Origin: WJJR01 sp964440935
GTDB taxonomy: Bacteria > Zixibacteria > MSB-5A5 > WJJR01
DNA length: 64,000 nucleotides
Direction of reading: 5' to 3'
Assembly: GCA_964440935.1 (NCBI GenBank)
Contig: CAYTTY010000010.1
Span: 38,850-102,849, forward strand
The position numbers and the translations under genes are program-made. Shown one piece after another: positions 8,965 to 18,032 of this stretch (position 1 is its first letter; every line of letters starts with the position of its first letter). The notes beneath the pieces are model-generated. The model did not search any database. It had not been told where the DNA came from and saw only the letters and a list, made by a program, of their open reading frames with translations.

Positions 8965-10119
8965 ATGGACACGCTCGCCATTACCGATATTCAGAATTTG
9001 CTTAGCGCCGGCGGAGCATCGCCGAAAGTATCGATCTATCTGCCGACATTTCGGTCCGGCAAAGAGGTCGAGCAGAATGCCATTCGTTTTCGGAATCTCC
9101 TGAGGCAGGCGGAATCCGGGTTGCGCGATGCGGGTGAATCGCAATCACGGACTGACACGCTTTTGAAGACGGCCCGAGATATGTCCACCGATTCGATGGT
9201 GTGGAAGTATCAAAGCGACGGTTTGGCGGCGTTTATTTCCGACGACGGCACACAGACATTCCGGGTGCCCGAACACTTCCGTGAACTGGTCGTGGTCAGC
9301 GATCGCTTCCACATCAAGCCGCTGTTACCGTTGGTGACCAGCGATGGTTTGTTCTACGTGCTGGCATTAAGCAAAAACCATGTTCGTTTGTTACAGGGAT
9401 CGCGACACAGCGTGAACGAAGTGCCGCTGCCGGACTCGCCGGGAAGCCTGGCCGAAGCGCTGCAATTCGATGATCCGGAAAAGCAGTTACAGTTTCATAC
9501 CGGTACCCAGCCGCGCGGTGGGCGGCGCGATGCCGTATTTTTCGGATCAGGCAACAACGACCAAAACGTCAAAGACGAATTGCGCCGCTACTGTCAGCAG
9601 ATCGACAAAGGCCTGAAATCAGCGATTCCCGATCCCAAAGCCCCACTCATCTTGGCAGGTGTTGAATACATTCATCCGATCTTTCGCGATGCGGTTTCGC
9701 ATGCCAACGTTCTTGAGGACGGTCTGACCGGGAACCCCGATGATATGTCGGCGCAGGATTTGCATAGCGAGGCTTGGACGATCATCCGTCCGCGATTCGA
9801 ACAGTCACGCGAGCGCACCATTGCACGGTTCCAGGAACTCGAAGGAAAAGGTCGGACCGGGTCCGATTTGAAAGAAATCGTTCCGGCGGCGCGCAACGGA
9901 CGGGTGGAGGCGCTGTTCGTCCCCGTCGGTGTGCAACTATGGGGCCAGGTGGACGAAGAGGCCGGGTCGATCACGCTGCACAAAGAACACAAACCCGGTG
10001 ACTTCGATCTGCTTGACTATGCGGCCACCCATACGTTGGCAGCGAAGGGATCGGTGTATGCGGTCAGTCCGAACAACGTTCCGAACGGCAAGCACGCGGC
10101 GGCCGTGTATCGCTATTAA
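8965..10119 (+). CDS. Bacterial archaeo-eukaryotic release factor-like protein (baeRF family 3/7 type)
   Basis: A 384-residue soluble protein. Its start VSIYLPTFRSGKEVEQNAIRF (shown in part: SIYLPT, then EVEQNAIRFRNLL) and the later segments FYVLALSKNHVRLLQG, PLILAGVEYIHPIFR and VEALFVPVG are typical of baeRF proteins. These are bacterial relatives of eRF1 suspected of acting on stalled or hibernating ribosomes; activity is unproven for most members. ATG at 8965 is preceded by GGGGGAAG and replaces a longer frame from 8905. The gene is monocistronic under the promoter at 8850 and ends tail-to-tail with the next gene, the two stop codons sharing TTAA at 10116-10119. Confidence 0.8.
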   Translation: MDTLAITDIQNLLSAGGASPKVSIYLPTFRSGKEVEQNAIRFRNLLRQAESGLRDAGESQSRTDTLLKTARDMSTDSMVWKYQSDGLAAFISDDGTQTFRVPEHFRELVVVSDRFHIKPLLPLVTSDGLFYVLALSKNHVRLLQGSRHSVNEVPLPDSPGSLAEALQFDDPEKQLQFHTGTQPRGGRRDAVFFGSGNNDQNVKDELRRYCQQIDKGLKSAIPDPKAPLILAGVEYIHPIFRDAVSHANVLEDGLTGNPDDMSAQDLHSEAWTIIRPRFEQSRERTIARFQELEGKGRTGSDLKEIVPAARNGRVEALFVPVGVQLWGQVDEEAGSITLHKEHKPGDFDLLDYAATHTLAAKGSVYAVSPNNVPNGKHAAAVYRY

Positions 10120-10889
10120 CCATCCGTCCACGGGCAGTTGTCCGGATACGGTGAACAATCACACGGATTGCAGATGTCCCCGTTAAAGAAGGCAGCCCCG
10201 ATCAATATATTCAAATCCACCGCATCGGGAATCGCATCGCAGTTGAGGTCACCTCGGTTGATATGGGGACAACCCGAATCTTGAGGCGGCGCCGGCCCGT
10301 TGAAGAACAGGTAGTCGATCAAATAATTCAAGTCGAGCGCGTCCGGGACATGCAACGGGTCGTCGTATACGTCCCCATGAAACTCACAGCAGCACACGAC
10401 ATCGATCAGCGTACTGCCGGAGACCGTATGCGGAATGTCATCGTTGTTCGAGTTCCGCAGGATGGACCGATCGATGGTTAATTCCGTCATCCCGATCGCA
10501 GGCGTCGTGGACAAGACAATGCCCACAAACGGAGACGGGCCGCTGAAATGCAAATGCAGCACGCCAACGTCAATGCGCATCGAGTCTGGTGAGTACAGTT
10601 CGTATGCCGCATAGACATTGTCTTCAATGTCCGGTGGGACGATGATGGTGTCCAATGAATCGACGAACGATGCGATGGTCTGATCAAACGTCAGCAGGAA
10701 ACTGGCGGCCTCCACGCCGACAATTTGGTGATCGAAGTTGATCCAAATCGTATCCAAAACGTGGCACTCATCGCCCAGCGTTGGAGGGTCGACTAATACC
10801 GTCTGCCCACTGGCAACACCGCAGGCCACGGCCAGCCACACCAGGCATGACATGAGCACCATAGATCTATGTAGATTGCGTTTACTCAC
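10116..10889 (-). CDS. Secreted cohesin-like/dockerin-like protein
   Basis: A 257-residue protein starting at GTG 10889, preceded by AAGGAGAG. The GTG overlaps the upstream gene's TGA as GTGA, indicating translational coupling. A signal peptide (to about residue 29, ending GVASG) is followed by a beta-rich domain of about 130 residues with cohesin-like features (FLLTFDQTIASFVDSL, then MTELTIDRS). The C-terminal dockerin-like module has two EF-hand-like halves, each with an acidic loop, D-A-(L/V)-D-L-N and FFNG. The protein ends in a Cys-rich tail. It was probably produced by duplication with its upstream neighbour, and is likely a surface structural or binding component. Confidence 0.75.
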   Translation of the reverse strand: MSKRNLHRSMVLMSCLVWLAVACGVASGQTVLVDPPTLGDECHVLDTIWINFDHQIVGVEAASFLLTFDQTIASFVDSLDTIIVPPDIEDNVYAAYELYSPDSMRIDVGVLHLHFSGPSPFVGIVLSTTPAIGMTELTIDRSILRNSNNDDIPHTVSGSTLIDVVCCCEFHGDVYDDPLHVPDALDLNYLIDYLFFNGPAPPQDSGCPHINRGDLNCDAIPDAVDLNILIGAAFFNGDICNPCDCSPYPDNCPWTDG

Positions 10890-11689
10890 TGTGGTCTCTC
10901 CTTCCAGACGTCCTCGGCGTCTTCTGTGACAACGCGCGATGCTGCGGTGGCCCCTCGAAGCGCACACGGATCGACCGGCGGTGGCCCGTTAAAGAACAGC
11001 AGGCTGATGATCAAGTTCAAATCGACGGCATCTTCAACTCCATCGAAGTTAAGGTCTGCCCGCCGTGTCGGGCACGAGGGATCCTGAGGATTGGCCCCGT
11101 TGAAGAAAATCGTGTTGATAAGCAGGTTTAAATCAACCGCATCCCAGACATCGTCGGCATTCAGGTCTGCCTGATAGGGGCAGTCGCAACACCCGTCTAC
11201 GATGACTTCGCCATTGGACGCGGTAACGGATAGCGAGTCCAGATTGATGTCCTGGAGAATGAGATAGTCGAACTTAAGCGGAGACGAGCAGGGGGTGACA
11301 CCGGTTGTGAACCGCAAGGTCGCCAGAACGCCCGGGCCCGTGGCGGCGCCATCGGATGGTGACAGAATGCAATCGAAGACATCATAAATGCCGCTGGTGT
11401 CCTTCCAGAAGAAGAAGGTAGATCCCTCGGCGGGAAGCAACGGTCCTTCCACGATGTCAATCAGTTGGATGTTATCACGGTCAAAGTCCAGGTGAAACCG
11501 GAAGCAGTGTATACCGGTGGTCAATACATCCACGGAAATGTCGATTTCGAACGTGTCGGTGTCCGAGACGGTCACACTGGCCGGATCAAAATGAATGCTG
11601 TCGATGGCTCCGGCCGATGACGTTGCACCGACCATCAAGGCAATGACCATGCACCATCCTGCCGCGTGTCTCATTACAACTTTCATCAC
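10886..11689 (-). CDS. Secreted cohesin-like/dockerin-like protein
   Basis: A 267-residue protein with a signal peptide of about 28 residues (ending TSSAGA). A cohesin-like beta-sandwich follows (about 32-168: FRFHLDFDRDNIQLIDIVEG, then LATLRF), then a CDCPYQADLNADD linker and a duplicated dockerin-like module (about 171-247, two copies of DAVDLN..I...FFNG). A short hydrophilic tail of about 20 residues follows. ATG 11689 has GGAG six bases upstream. It is co-transcribed and coupled with the next gene. Having both partner-type modules on one chain could allow head-to-tail self-assembly, which is inference. Confidence 0.78.
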   Translation of the reverse strand: MMKVVMRHAAGWCMVIALMVGATSSAGAIDSIHFDPASVTVSDTDTFEIDISVDVLTTGIHCFRFHLDFDRDNIQLIDIVEGPLLPAEGSTFFFWKDTSGIYDVFDCILSPSDGAATGPGVLATLRFTTGVTPCSSPLKFDYLILQDINLDSLSVTASNGEVIVDGCCDCPYQADLNADDVWDAVDLNLLINTIFFNGANPQDPSCPTRRADLNFDGVEDAVDLNLIISLLFFNGPPPVDPCALRGATAASRVVTEDAEDVWKERPQ

Positions 11690-11722
11690 GTCTCCAAAGT
11701 TAGTCGCACATCGTTTTGTCGA

Positions 11723-11762
11723 CCACGGCCGGGCGCCGGCGTCTCGGCCGGCGCCCGTGTGG
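11723..11762 (-). terminator. Strong hairpin after the giant beta-helix gene
   Basis: Perfect arms CGGGCGCCGG (11730-11739) and CCGGCGCCCG (11748-11757), extended by CCAC/GTGG outside, lie 30 bases past the stop of the minus-strand gene ending at 11791. There is no clear T-run, so this may be a Rho-independent-like or RNA-stabilising stem. Confidence 0.45.
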
Positions 11763-11790
11763 TTTACTACAGACCGCTGATCGTTCCGGC

Positions 11791-14700
11791 TTACTTCATC
11801 AGTATCATCTTCTTCGCCGCCGTATATTCACCCGCACTCATGCGTGTGAAGTACACACCGCTCGGCGCCGGACGACCGTTGTCGGTCAGGCCATCCCACT
11901 CAACCATGTGCACGCCCGGCTCCTGATGTCCCGAAACCAGTGTGCGGACCCGCTGCCCGTTGACGTTGTAGATGATAATCTCCACGTCGGAGGCCTCCGG
12001 CACTGTGTACCGGATCTGTGTGCCCGCATTGAACGGGTTCGGGAAGTTCTGGCCGAGAGAGTACGTCTGCGGCACTGTCCCCGCCACGATGGCAGTGCCC
12101 TGGCTGGTGGCATGGAGCTTGTCGTTGCGGTCATCGCGCAAATCAACCAAGCCGAAGTCCAGGTTGACCGGATCGAGTTGGTTGGCCTGGAAGGTCAATT
12201 GGGCGATCTCGCCCGATCCGGCGAACGTGGCACCCTCGCCAAGGACCGAGATGCTGATGTCGACACCATCCGACATCTCCTCGGCGTGGAAGAAGATCGG
12301 CAGCTCCACGTCGTCCATGCCCGATGCCCGCTCCGCACTGACAAAGTCCAGGCGGGACTGGTCATAGGGCACTCTGAGGTGGATGCTCTTGACGTTGTCA
12401 TTGTTGTTGCTCAGCACGACCGATACGGTGAAGCGTTCACCGATCTTCGTCGGCATCTGATTCATGCGCATGGCCACACCGGTGCCGGCCATCAATAGGT
12501 CACCAATGCCGTCGCCCGCTACCAGCGGTGCACGCTTGAACGTCGGGCTGACAGCGTCGAAGTTAATCGAAAAGATCGAGAGATCCTCGAATTCCACCAC
12601 ATCATCCGTCGTTGGAATTCCCTTCGGACTGAAGGTTACCGTCGGGCCGATATCGAATTCGGCCTGATAACCGGCATCTCCATCCGACTTGTTGTACGTC
12701 GTTGACAGAATTGCGAGATCCTCGAAATAGACGCTGCCGTCGTAGTCGCCGAGACCGCCACCACCGGCAACATCACCGAGCCAGTACGACGTGGCGCGCG
12801 CGGTGTTCGATGGAGCCGACACATTGCCCGCTGCATCCACCGTGAATGCCGCGTAATGGTAGACATCACGGGTGGAATTGGATATGTCATCGGTGTCGGT
12901 CAACGTCTCCGCGGTGCCCGAGTAGACGAGATCATCGAACGTCGTATCACTCGGATACGGACCTTCGGCGGCGACGTCATCGTATTCCGGATAGCCGCTG
13001 CCTGTGCCGGACCAATCGGTTCGCATCACGACCGTGTGATCGAAATCACTAGTCGCATTGGCCCACGTCAGGTTGACTCTATTGTGTCCCGGTTCCGCCG
13101 TAAGGTCGGTTGGCGCCGGTGGTGCGGTGATATCCTTGGTGAAGCACCAGGTGAAACTGCACGAGTCGGCATTGCCGCGCGTGTTGTCGTCCATCACCTT
13201 GAATCGAATGCAATGTACCGCTTCGGTGAGTCCTGTCCAGTCAGCAGTCGGCAACGTCCAGTTGCTGGGACCGTAGGTCGTCCCGGACAGGCCGCTCGCC
13301 AGAGCAACCCAACCACCCGGCGTGCAACCGTCGATCTGGTAGTAGATCGCATCAAGATCACAGTTGTCACTGGCATCGAGATTGATGACCGGTTCCACAT
13401 TATAGTGGCCGCCATCTGCGGTGTTCACATTGAGAACCGGATCATCGCAATCAACCGTCAGTGTGACCGGAGCCGCCAACGGTACCGGAATCGAGAAGGG
13501 CACGTTGGTGGCATCGCGCAGGTCAGCGATGGTCATTTCGATGGCGTCGGACGGGCAGACATCCGCTGTGCTGACCATCTCAATGGTAAACAGCAGCTCA
13601 GGACCATCCTGATCACCCGTCAGAACCCCCAGCGATACTTCGATACTGTCGTAGCCGACCGCGTTATCGAACTCGTTGACGAACAGAGTGAAGTTCGCGT
13701 TGCCAGCAGTCGCACCGACATACTCAACATCCGCCGGATACTTCAACGTGATGTTAGCGGCTTCCATGTCCTGGATACCGCTGCCCAGATTCACGTCGAA
13801 TGTGAACGTCCCGGAACAGAGGTAGAGGATGTCGTCGGGTGTGATATCGAGGCCGCAATCGACGGTCGGGTAATTGTCGACCGCGCCGGCCGTACCGCCC
13901 ACGACATAGTGCGTCGGATAGCCACTGTTCAATTCGAAATCGGTCCAGCAGTTACCAGTACCGGAACCGTCGTCCCATGTCCCACCGGACGTGTTGTCTT
14001 CGGCATTCTCCGTGGTATTGCTGAAGATGTTGCCGTAGAAGGTCATGCTGATTCCCGGCGCGGAGCTGGTAACGACTCCGTATTCATTGCCGACGAATTC
14101 ATTGCCATTGGTGGCGATAACAGTCGAAACATCCGAACCGTCATATCCAATGGCCAAGCCCGATGTGCATCCGGAGATCTGATTGCCCTCGAGCAGTGCG
14201 GTTGTGCCCGGGCCGAAGTACGTGGAGACCAGCAGGCCCGCCGAGGTGGAGCCATCCGATGATGCCACACCGGTGCATCCGGTAATGACGTTGTTGTGTG
14301 CTGTCACGACCGCACCGGCACTGATGTCGGCGGCGTAGTCGAGCCAGTCACCATCGCCCTTACCGGTATACGTGTTATTGCTGAATACGGAATTGTCCAA
14401 GCCAGCGCCGAAGAGCAAGGCGCCGATACGGCCCATACCCGCAAAATCACAGTTGGTAATACTGACATTGTCGGTGCCATCCGATCCAAAGGCAGCAATG
14501 CCCACGCCCGAATACGGGGACCCACTCACCTGGTAGGTGATGTTGTGGAAATCGACATAGTCGAATGTCCCTGCACCCTTCATGCGGATGCCTTGATAGA
14601 TCAGAAATCCCGTACCATCCAACTCGACGTCGCTCAAATTGAATGTTACCGGCTCATCGACGAGGAACCAGCCACGACCGTCGCCCGACGTTGTCGTATT

Positions 14701-17028
14701 GGCGGTCGGAACGATCTTGGTTGTAGTGTGACCGTCACCAATGATGGTGATGTCCTTGTCGACATGAACCTGCGGCCCTTCGGCGAACGTACCGGGATCG
14801 ACATAGATGGTGTCGCCCGGATCCGCCGCCGCCAGCGCCGCCATGATGCTGCCGGTGGTGTGCGGCACGTACCAGTTGGTTCCGCCCAGTTCCTCGACAT
14901 AACGGCCATCGGTCAGATGACCCAGACCCGGATACGCGACCCGTGCCGCGGTCAAGGCATCGCTCAACGACGGGAAGAACAGGATGTAGTTGTTGCTGTT
15001 GTCCGAATTGCCGTGGACCGCATGGGAGAAGTCGGATGTCTGAATTGTGACATCCGCGCCGTCACCAATGTTGGTGCTGTAGGTGATTGGCTCCGGATTT
15101 CCGGGGTCGTTGTAGTTGCCCTCTTCGAAGTAAAGGGCGGCGGCTTCACCGAAGCTGTTAGTGCCGGTGAACACAATCCCGGAGGTTCCCAGCGGAGTGA
15201 ACCGGCCATAGGTGAACACGCCGATACCACCCCAGGCGTTACCGGAGGTTGTGACGTTATTGTACGTGATACCGTTGGCATCGGTCGACTGCATGCCGTT
15301 GCCATCATTGTCACGGGATTCAACGTCCGTCACCGTTACATTGTTTGACCCCAGCATGTCAATGCCCGTGCGGTAGATATCATGCACCGTCACATCCTGG
15401 ATGGTACAGCCGGTATTGCTGCCAATCTTGATGCCGTAGCGCGGCAAACTGTTGGCGGTGCTGGCCATCAACGTGAAGCTTTCGAGCGTAACGTTGTCGG
15501 CATCATTCGTCACATACAAACCGGCATTGTTGGTCGCCAATCCGGTCGGATCGATGATGACCGTGTTCCGGTCAGCGCCCAGCAAATGCAGGTTATCGAT
15601 GGCGATGGTGATCGCCTCGTAGTATGTGCCGGGTTCCACATTGACCGTGCTGCCGTTGACGGCGTCGATGCCTTCCTGGATGGTCGCGAACGCGTCGTAG
15701 CCCCACACGTAGTTGGTGCTGTTGGCTGCGTTGTAGACATCGACGTCCGCTTGGCTGGTGAAGTCATCGTCAACCAGCACATCGGTCAGAGTGTTATCAG
15801 TGAAGTAGAGACCCGCGGTGTTCTCGCCGCAGATTTCGGGATAGTGGTTGTTGGAGCTGTAGACCCAGCCGCCACTGGTTGCGTCTTGCGTGGCGCCTGT
15901 CCAATATCCCATACGGTTGATCACGGCCTGGTGCGTAGCCTGATCCAACAATCCCAGTGTCAACATCGCATAGGCGGTGGCTTGCCAGTCTTCATCGCCG
16001 GCATTGCCGCCATAGGAACCGGTGACTGCTCCGCCTGATTGCTGGCTGTCATACAACCGTTGAACGAGTCCCGCAATCTCGAACGTGTAGCTGTCGGATG
16101 CATCAAAGGCGGTGATCAGTCCGGTGATGCCCAGGGTATACCACCAGAAGTTCTTGTCCGTGTATGTCGGATCGAAGCCGGCGTCATCGACAACGTCGAA
16201 ATACCCGGGATTGTCGTTGAACGAGTCCTCCCAAACAACGCTGGCGATGTCATCGGCATCGGTATCATATCCATTGCCGGGGTAGTGAGCATCGAGCATG
16301 GCGGCTGCCTTGGCCCAGACACCGATATCCCAGGCAATGATACCGTTCTCGTACCCCTGTCCCGCACGCGCGTCACGGATATACAGCGCCCACCCGAGTG
16401 CGCTCCCGTGAGTGGCAATTCGCGCATCGTATTTCGCTCGCGCGGAGTCAGCGTAGGAAGTTCCGGATACTCCCGGCAGATCATTATAAAGCAACAGAAA
16501 TACAACGTCGGCGCCGGCGCGGATACCGGAATCATCCCTCATGGAGTTCGCCGCATCGGTCAGCGCGGTGAAGTATCCGGCGTCACTGGTCTCGAGATAG
16601 GCATAGTAGAGGCCCATCGCCGTTGCGCCGTAGATGTTCTTCGGGCTGGCGGTGGTGGTGTGATGGAACGGGTTCGGTGGCGATGCCACCGCCCAATCCC
16701 AGCCACCGTCATCCGGATCGTCCGGTGTTTCATCGACACCATCGGTGCCGTTGCCGGCGTTGTCATCGGTGATGTCTGCCTGCATCGCTTGCAGGTAGTC
16801 GGCACCGGCAATCAGTGCCGCATCGAAGTCGACCGGATCACCGACACCCAATGCCATTTGCGGCGTGGCCGTCGCATCCGGCGCCACTCCTGCTTGCAGT
16901 AACTGCGATTGAAGCTTCTGGTCTCCCGACCACGGCATGGCAGGACCAGCGACCGCAGTGAGAGCAAAGATGCACGTACAACAGATCGCACAACCCACAT
17001 ACAACAACACATGTCGCATGCTTCTCAT
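11791..17028 (-). CDS. Giant secreted protein: toroid domain, parallel beta-helix, cohesin-like domains, type IX sorting domain
   Basis: A 1745-residue protein with a signal peptide (to about residue 27). Residues about 55-425 look like an alpha/alpha-toroid (prenyltransferase/cyclase-like repeats such as YGATAMGLYYAYLE and WQATAYAMLTLGLLDQ). Residues about 440-1090 form a right-handed beta-helix (repeats like NNVTVTDVESRDNDGNGMQ). A first cohesin-like domain is at about 1110-1240, an Ig-like domain at 1240-1340 and an FN3 domain at 1345-1430. An EF-hand-like pair follows (FEDLAILS and FEDLSIFS, about 1435-1510), then a second cohesin-like domain (1515-1655). The last 85 residues (NFPNPFNAGTQI, then SGVYFTRM, ending KMILMK) are a classic type IX sorting domain. 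Start supported by AGGAGGAGGA upstream. It is probably surface-anchored and could act as a scaffold; no catalytic residues are identified. Confidence 0.85.
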   Translation of the reverse strand: MRSMRHVLLYVGCAICCTCIFALTAVAGPAMPWSGDQKLQSQLLQAGVAPDATATPQMALGVGDPVDFDAALIAGADYLQAMQADITDDNAGNGTDGVDETPDDPDDGGWDWAVASPPNPFHHTTTASPKNIYGATAMGLYYAYLETSDAGYFTALTDAANSMRDDSGIRAGADVVFLLLYNDLPGVSGTSYADSARAKYDARIATHGSALGWALYIRDARAGQGYENGIIAWDIGVWAKAAAMLDAHYPGNGYDTDADDIASVVWEDSFNDNPGYFDVVDDAGFDPTYTDKNFWWYTLGITGLITAFDASDSYTFEIAGLVQRLYDSQQSGGAVTGSYGGNAGDEDWQATAYAMLTLGLLDQATHQAVINRMGYWTGATQDATSGGWVYSSNNHYPEICGENTAGLYFTDNTLTDVLVDDDFTSQADVDVYNAANSTNYVWGYDAFATIQEGIDAVNGSTVNVEPGTYYEAITIAIDNLHLLGADRNTVIIDPTGLATNNAGLYVTNDADNVTLESFTLMASTANSLPRYGIKIGSNTGCTIQDVTVHDIYRTGIDMLGSNNVTVTDVESRDNDGNGMQSTDANGITYNNVTTSGNAWGGIGVFTYGRFTPLGTSGIVFTGTNSFGEAAALYFEEGNYNDPGNPEPITYSTNIGDGADVTIQTSDFSHAVHGNSDNSNNYILFFPSLSDALTAARVAYPGLGHLTDGRYVEELGGTNWYVPHTTGSIMAALAAADPGDTIYVDPGTFAEGPQVHVDKDITIIGDGHTTTKIVPTANTTTSGDGRGWFLVDEPVTFNLSDVELDGTGFLIYQGIRMKGAGTFDYVDFHNITYQVSGSPYSGVGIAAFGSDGTDNVSITNCDFAGMGRIGALLFGAGLDNSVFSNNTYTGKGDGDWLDYAADISAGAVVTAHNNVITGCTGVASSDGSTSAGLLVSTYFGPGTTALLEGNQISGCTSGLAIGYDGSDVSTVIATNGNEFVGNEYGVVTSSAPGISMTFYGNIFSNTTENAEDNTSGGTWDDGSGTGNCWTDFELNSGYPTHYVVGGTAGAVDNYPTVDCGLDITPDDILYLCSGTFTFDVNLGSGIQDMEAANITLKYPADVEYVGATAGNANFTLFVNEFDNAVGYDSIEVSLGVLTGDQDGPELLFTIEMVSTADVCPSDAIEMTIADLRDATNVPFSIPVPLAAPVTLTVDCDDPVLNVNTADGGHYNVEPVINLDASDNCDLDAIYYQIDGCTPGGWVALASGLSGTTYGPSNWTLPTADWTGLTEAVHCIRFKVMDDNTRGNADSCSFTWCFTKDITAPPAPTDLTAEPGHNRVNLTWANATSDFDHTVVMRTDWSGTGSGYPEYDDVAAEGPYPSDTTFDDLVYSGTAETLTDTDDISNSTRDVYHYAAFTVDAAGNVSAPSNTARATSYWLGDVAGGGGLGDYDGSVYFEDLAILSTTYNKSDGDAGYQAEFDIGPTVTFSPKGIPTTDDVVEFEDLSIFSINFDAVSPTFKRAPLVAGDGIGDLLMAGTGVAMRMNQMPTKIGERFTVSVVLSNNNDNVKSIHLRVPYDQSRLDFVSAERASGMDDVELPIFFHAEEMSDGVDISISVLGEGATFAGSGEIAQLTFQANQLDPVNLDFGLVDLRDDRNDKLHATSQGTAIVAGTVPQTYSLGQNFPNPFNAGTQIRYTVPEASDVEIIIYNVNGQRVRTLVSGHQEPGVHMVEWDGLTDNGRPAPSGVYFTRMSAGEYTAAKKMILMK

Positions 17029-17160
17029 AAACCGTCCTCCTCCTGCGTCGTGTGACGCAATGTGATGGCATGCAGTTGATGGTTAACGTCCCCGTGTGAG
17101 ACGAGTTGTGCCCCTTCTGACACCGTCCTGGTAACACTCGCCTCAACGACTAATGTTCGT

Positions 17161-17249
17161 CACCTCCTTACTTGGCTGTTGGTTGTCGCACACTTAGCCG
17201 ATGTGCTGGTGACATATGTGTGCTGGACTGCGATCTGACAATCGGCTAA
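17161..17249 (-). promoter_or_regulatory. Leader with orphan Shine-Dalgarno and inverted repeat
   Basis: In the 5' leader of the giant gene, minus-strand AAGGAGGTG (17161-17169) is a near-perfect Shine-Dalgarno sequence with no usable reading frame behind it: the first codons run into TGA within five codons. Just upstream, TTAGCCGAT and ATCGGCTAA (17194-17202 and 17241-17249) form a 9-bp stem around 38 bases. A regulatory leader is possible; no known riboswitch class was recognised. Confidence 0.35.
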
Positions 17250-17365
17250 ACTGATTAGTAGATCGATTTGAACTTTAGAACATCATCTGACTGGCTGAGC
17301 GATCTGACCGGATCGCCCCTGACTCATATTGAAATGTCTCCGCTGCATTGAATCCGGGCAATTGG

Positions 17366-17419
17366 AAAAGAAAAAAGGAGGCGGCCGCCCCTGTGAGAGA
17401 CCAATCAGGGGCTGCCGCC
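17366..17419 (-). terminator. Rho-independent terminator of RNA copy A
   Basis: On the minus strand, arms GGCGGCAGCCCCTG and CAGGGGCGGCCGCC (17406-17419 and 17380-17393, one mismatch or bulge) are followed by CCTTTTTTCTTTT (17366-17378). Confidence 0.75.
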
Positions 17420-17698
17420 GTGGCAAACGGGGTGGAGAGATCCCAGTTTGTAGGAGGTGTTGCGACAACGCTCGCTACGCGTGGTGAATCGGTATCAGTC
17501 ATCCACTCCCAGTGTGGATGAGTGACTCGGAAGGCCCAATTCAAGGCTCTCGCCACCCTTGCTGTGCCGTGTGTGTTCGCAACATCGACTCGATGCACGA
17601 ACCACGTCGCTCGCACAAGTTAGCGACCTGAGGTCTATGTCATGGCTCGATCTCAGAAGTCAGCACTACCCTTCGAGCCAAACGAACAAATGCTTACG
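17366..17698 (-). ncRNA. Structured non-coding RNA, copy A (family not recognised)
   Basis: About 333 bases run from a predicted start near 17698 to a terminator at 17366. The sequence shares a series of blocks with a second copy at 27066-27390: GACTTCTGAG, ATAGACCT.AG.TCGC, CAAGGG.GGCGAGAGCCTTG, CTTCCGAGTC, GTAGCGAGC and CGCAACACCTCCTAC. Between blocks the copies differ in sequence but keep hairpins: here TCATCCAC pairs with GTGGATGA, where copy B has ATCCGA with TCGGAT. Conserved blocks with changing but still pairing stems indicate RNA, not protein. I do not recognise tmRNA, RNase P, SRP, 6S or a riboswitch. The flank 17734-18032 shows nothing further. Confidence 0.65.
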
Positions 17699-17704
17699 GC
17701 CAAA

Positions 17705-17733
17705 AGTCTAACAAGAAGTCATGGAGGCGTCAA
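17705..17733 (-). promoter_or_regulatory. Promoter of RNA copy A
   Basis: TTGACG (17728-17733), exactly 17 bases, then TAGACT (17705-17710), read on the minus strand. The equivalent position in copy B also carries a -35/-10 pair with 17-base spacing. Confidence 0.65.
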
Positions 17734-18032
17734 GTTAAATGTATGATACTATTCGCAGATCGTGTAAATTTTGCACGCTATCGGACTGCTTAAGTCCGGT
17801 AGAGGAGGAGGAATATAGTCGGCAATTCGGGTGCCTATGACGTAAGCTCAAGTCAGCCAATGTGATTTAATAGGGCCATCAACGTTCCAGCGCACCAGTC
17901 GATTCTGATGAATTGCTACTTGTGGCTATCTAATGCAGATAATAGAACTCCCGGTTCATAAATGACGACCACCTCGTCCACTGCCACTGGGATCAGCCAA
18001 ATCCTGCGACCAAGGATCAATCGTAGCATCCG

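Noticed and set aside
12856..15348. Long plus-strand open frames (for example 12856-14262 and 14296-15348) opposite the giant gene
   Set aside because: They lie fully inside the minus-strand gene, have Arg/Val/Ile-rich translations without family features and no ribosome-binding sites. Codon bias of the minus-strand gene explains their openness.
17447..17660. Reading RNA copy A as a plus-strand protein gene behind TAGGAGGTG TTG
   Set aside because: The TTG frame meets a stop after about 20 codons and the frame is not conserved between the two copies, whereas hairpins are; promoter and terminator point to the minus strand.
17366..17698. Assigning the RNA pair to tmRNA, RNase P, SRP, 6S or a common riboswitch
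   Set aside because: None of the diagnostic motifs I know for those families is present. Without a covariance search I leave it unassigned.
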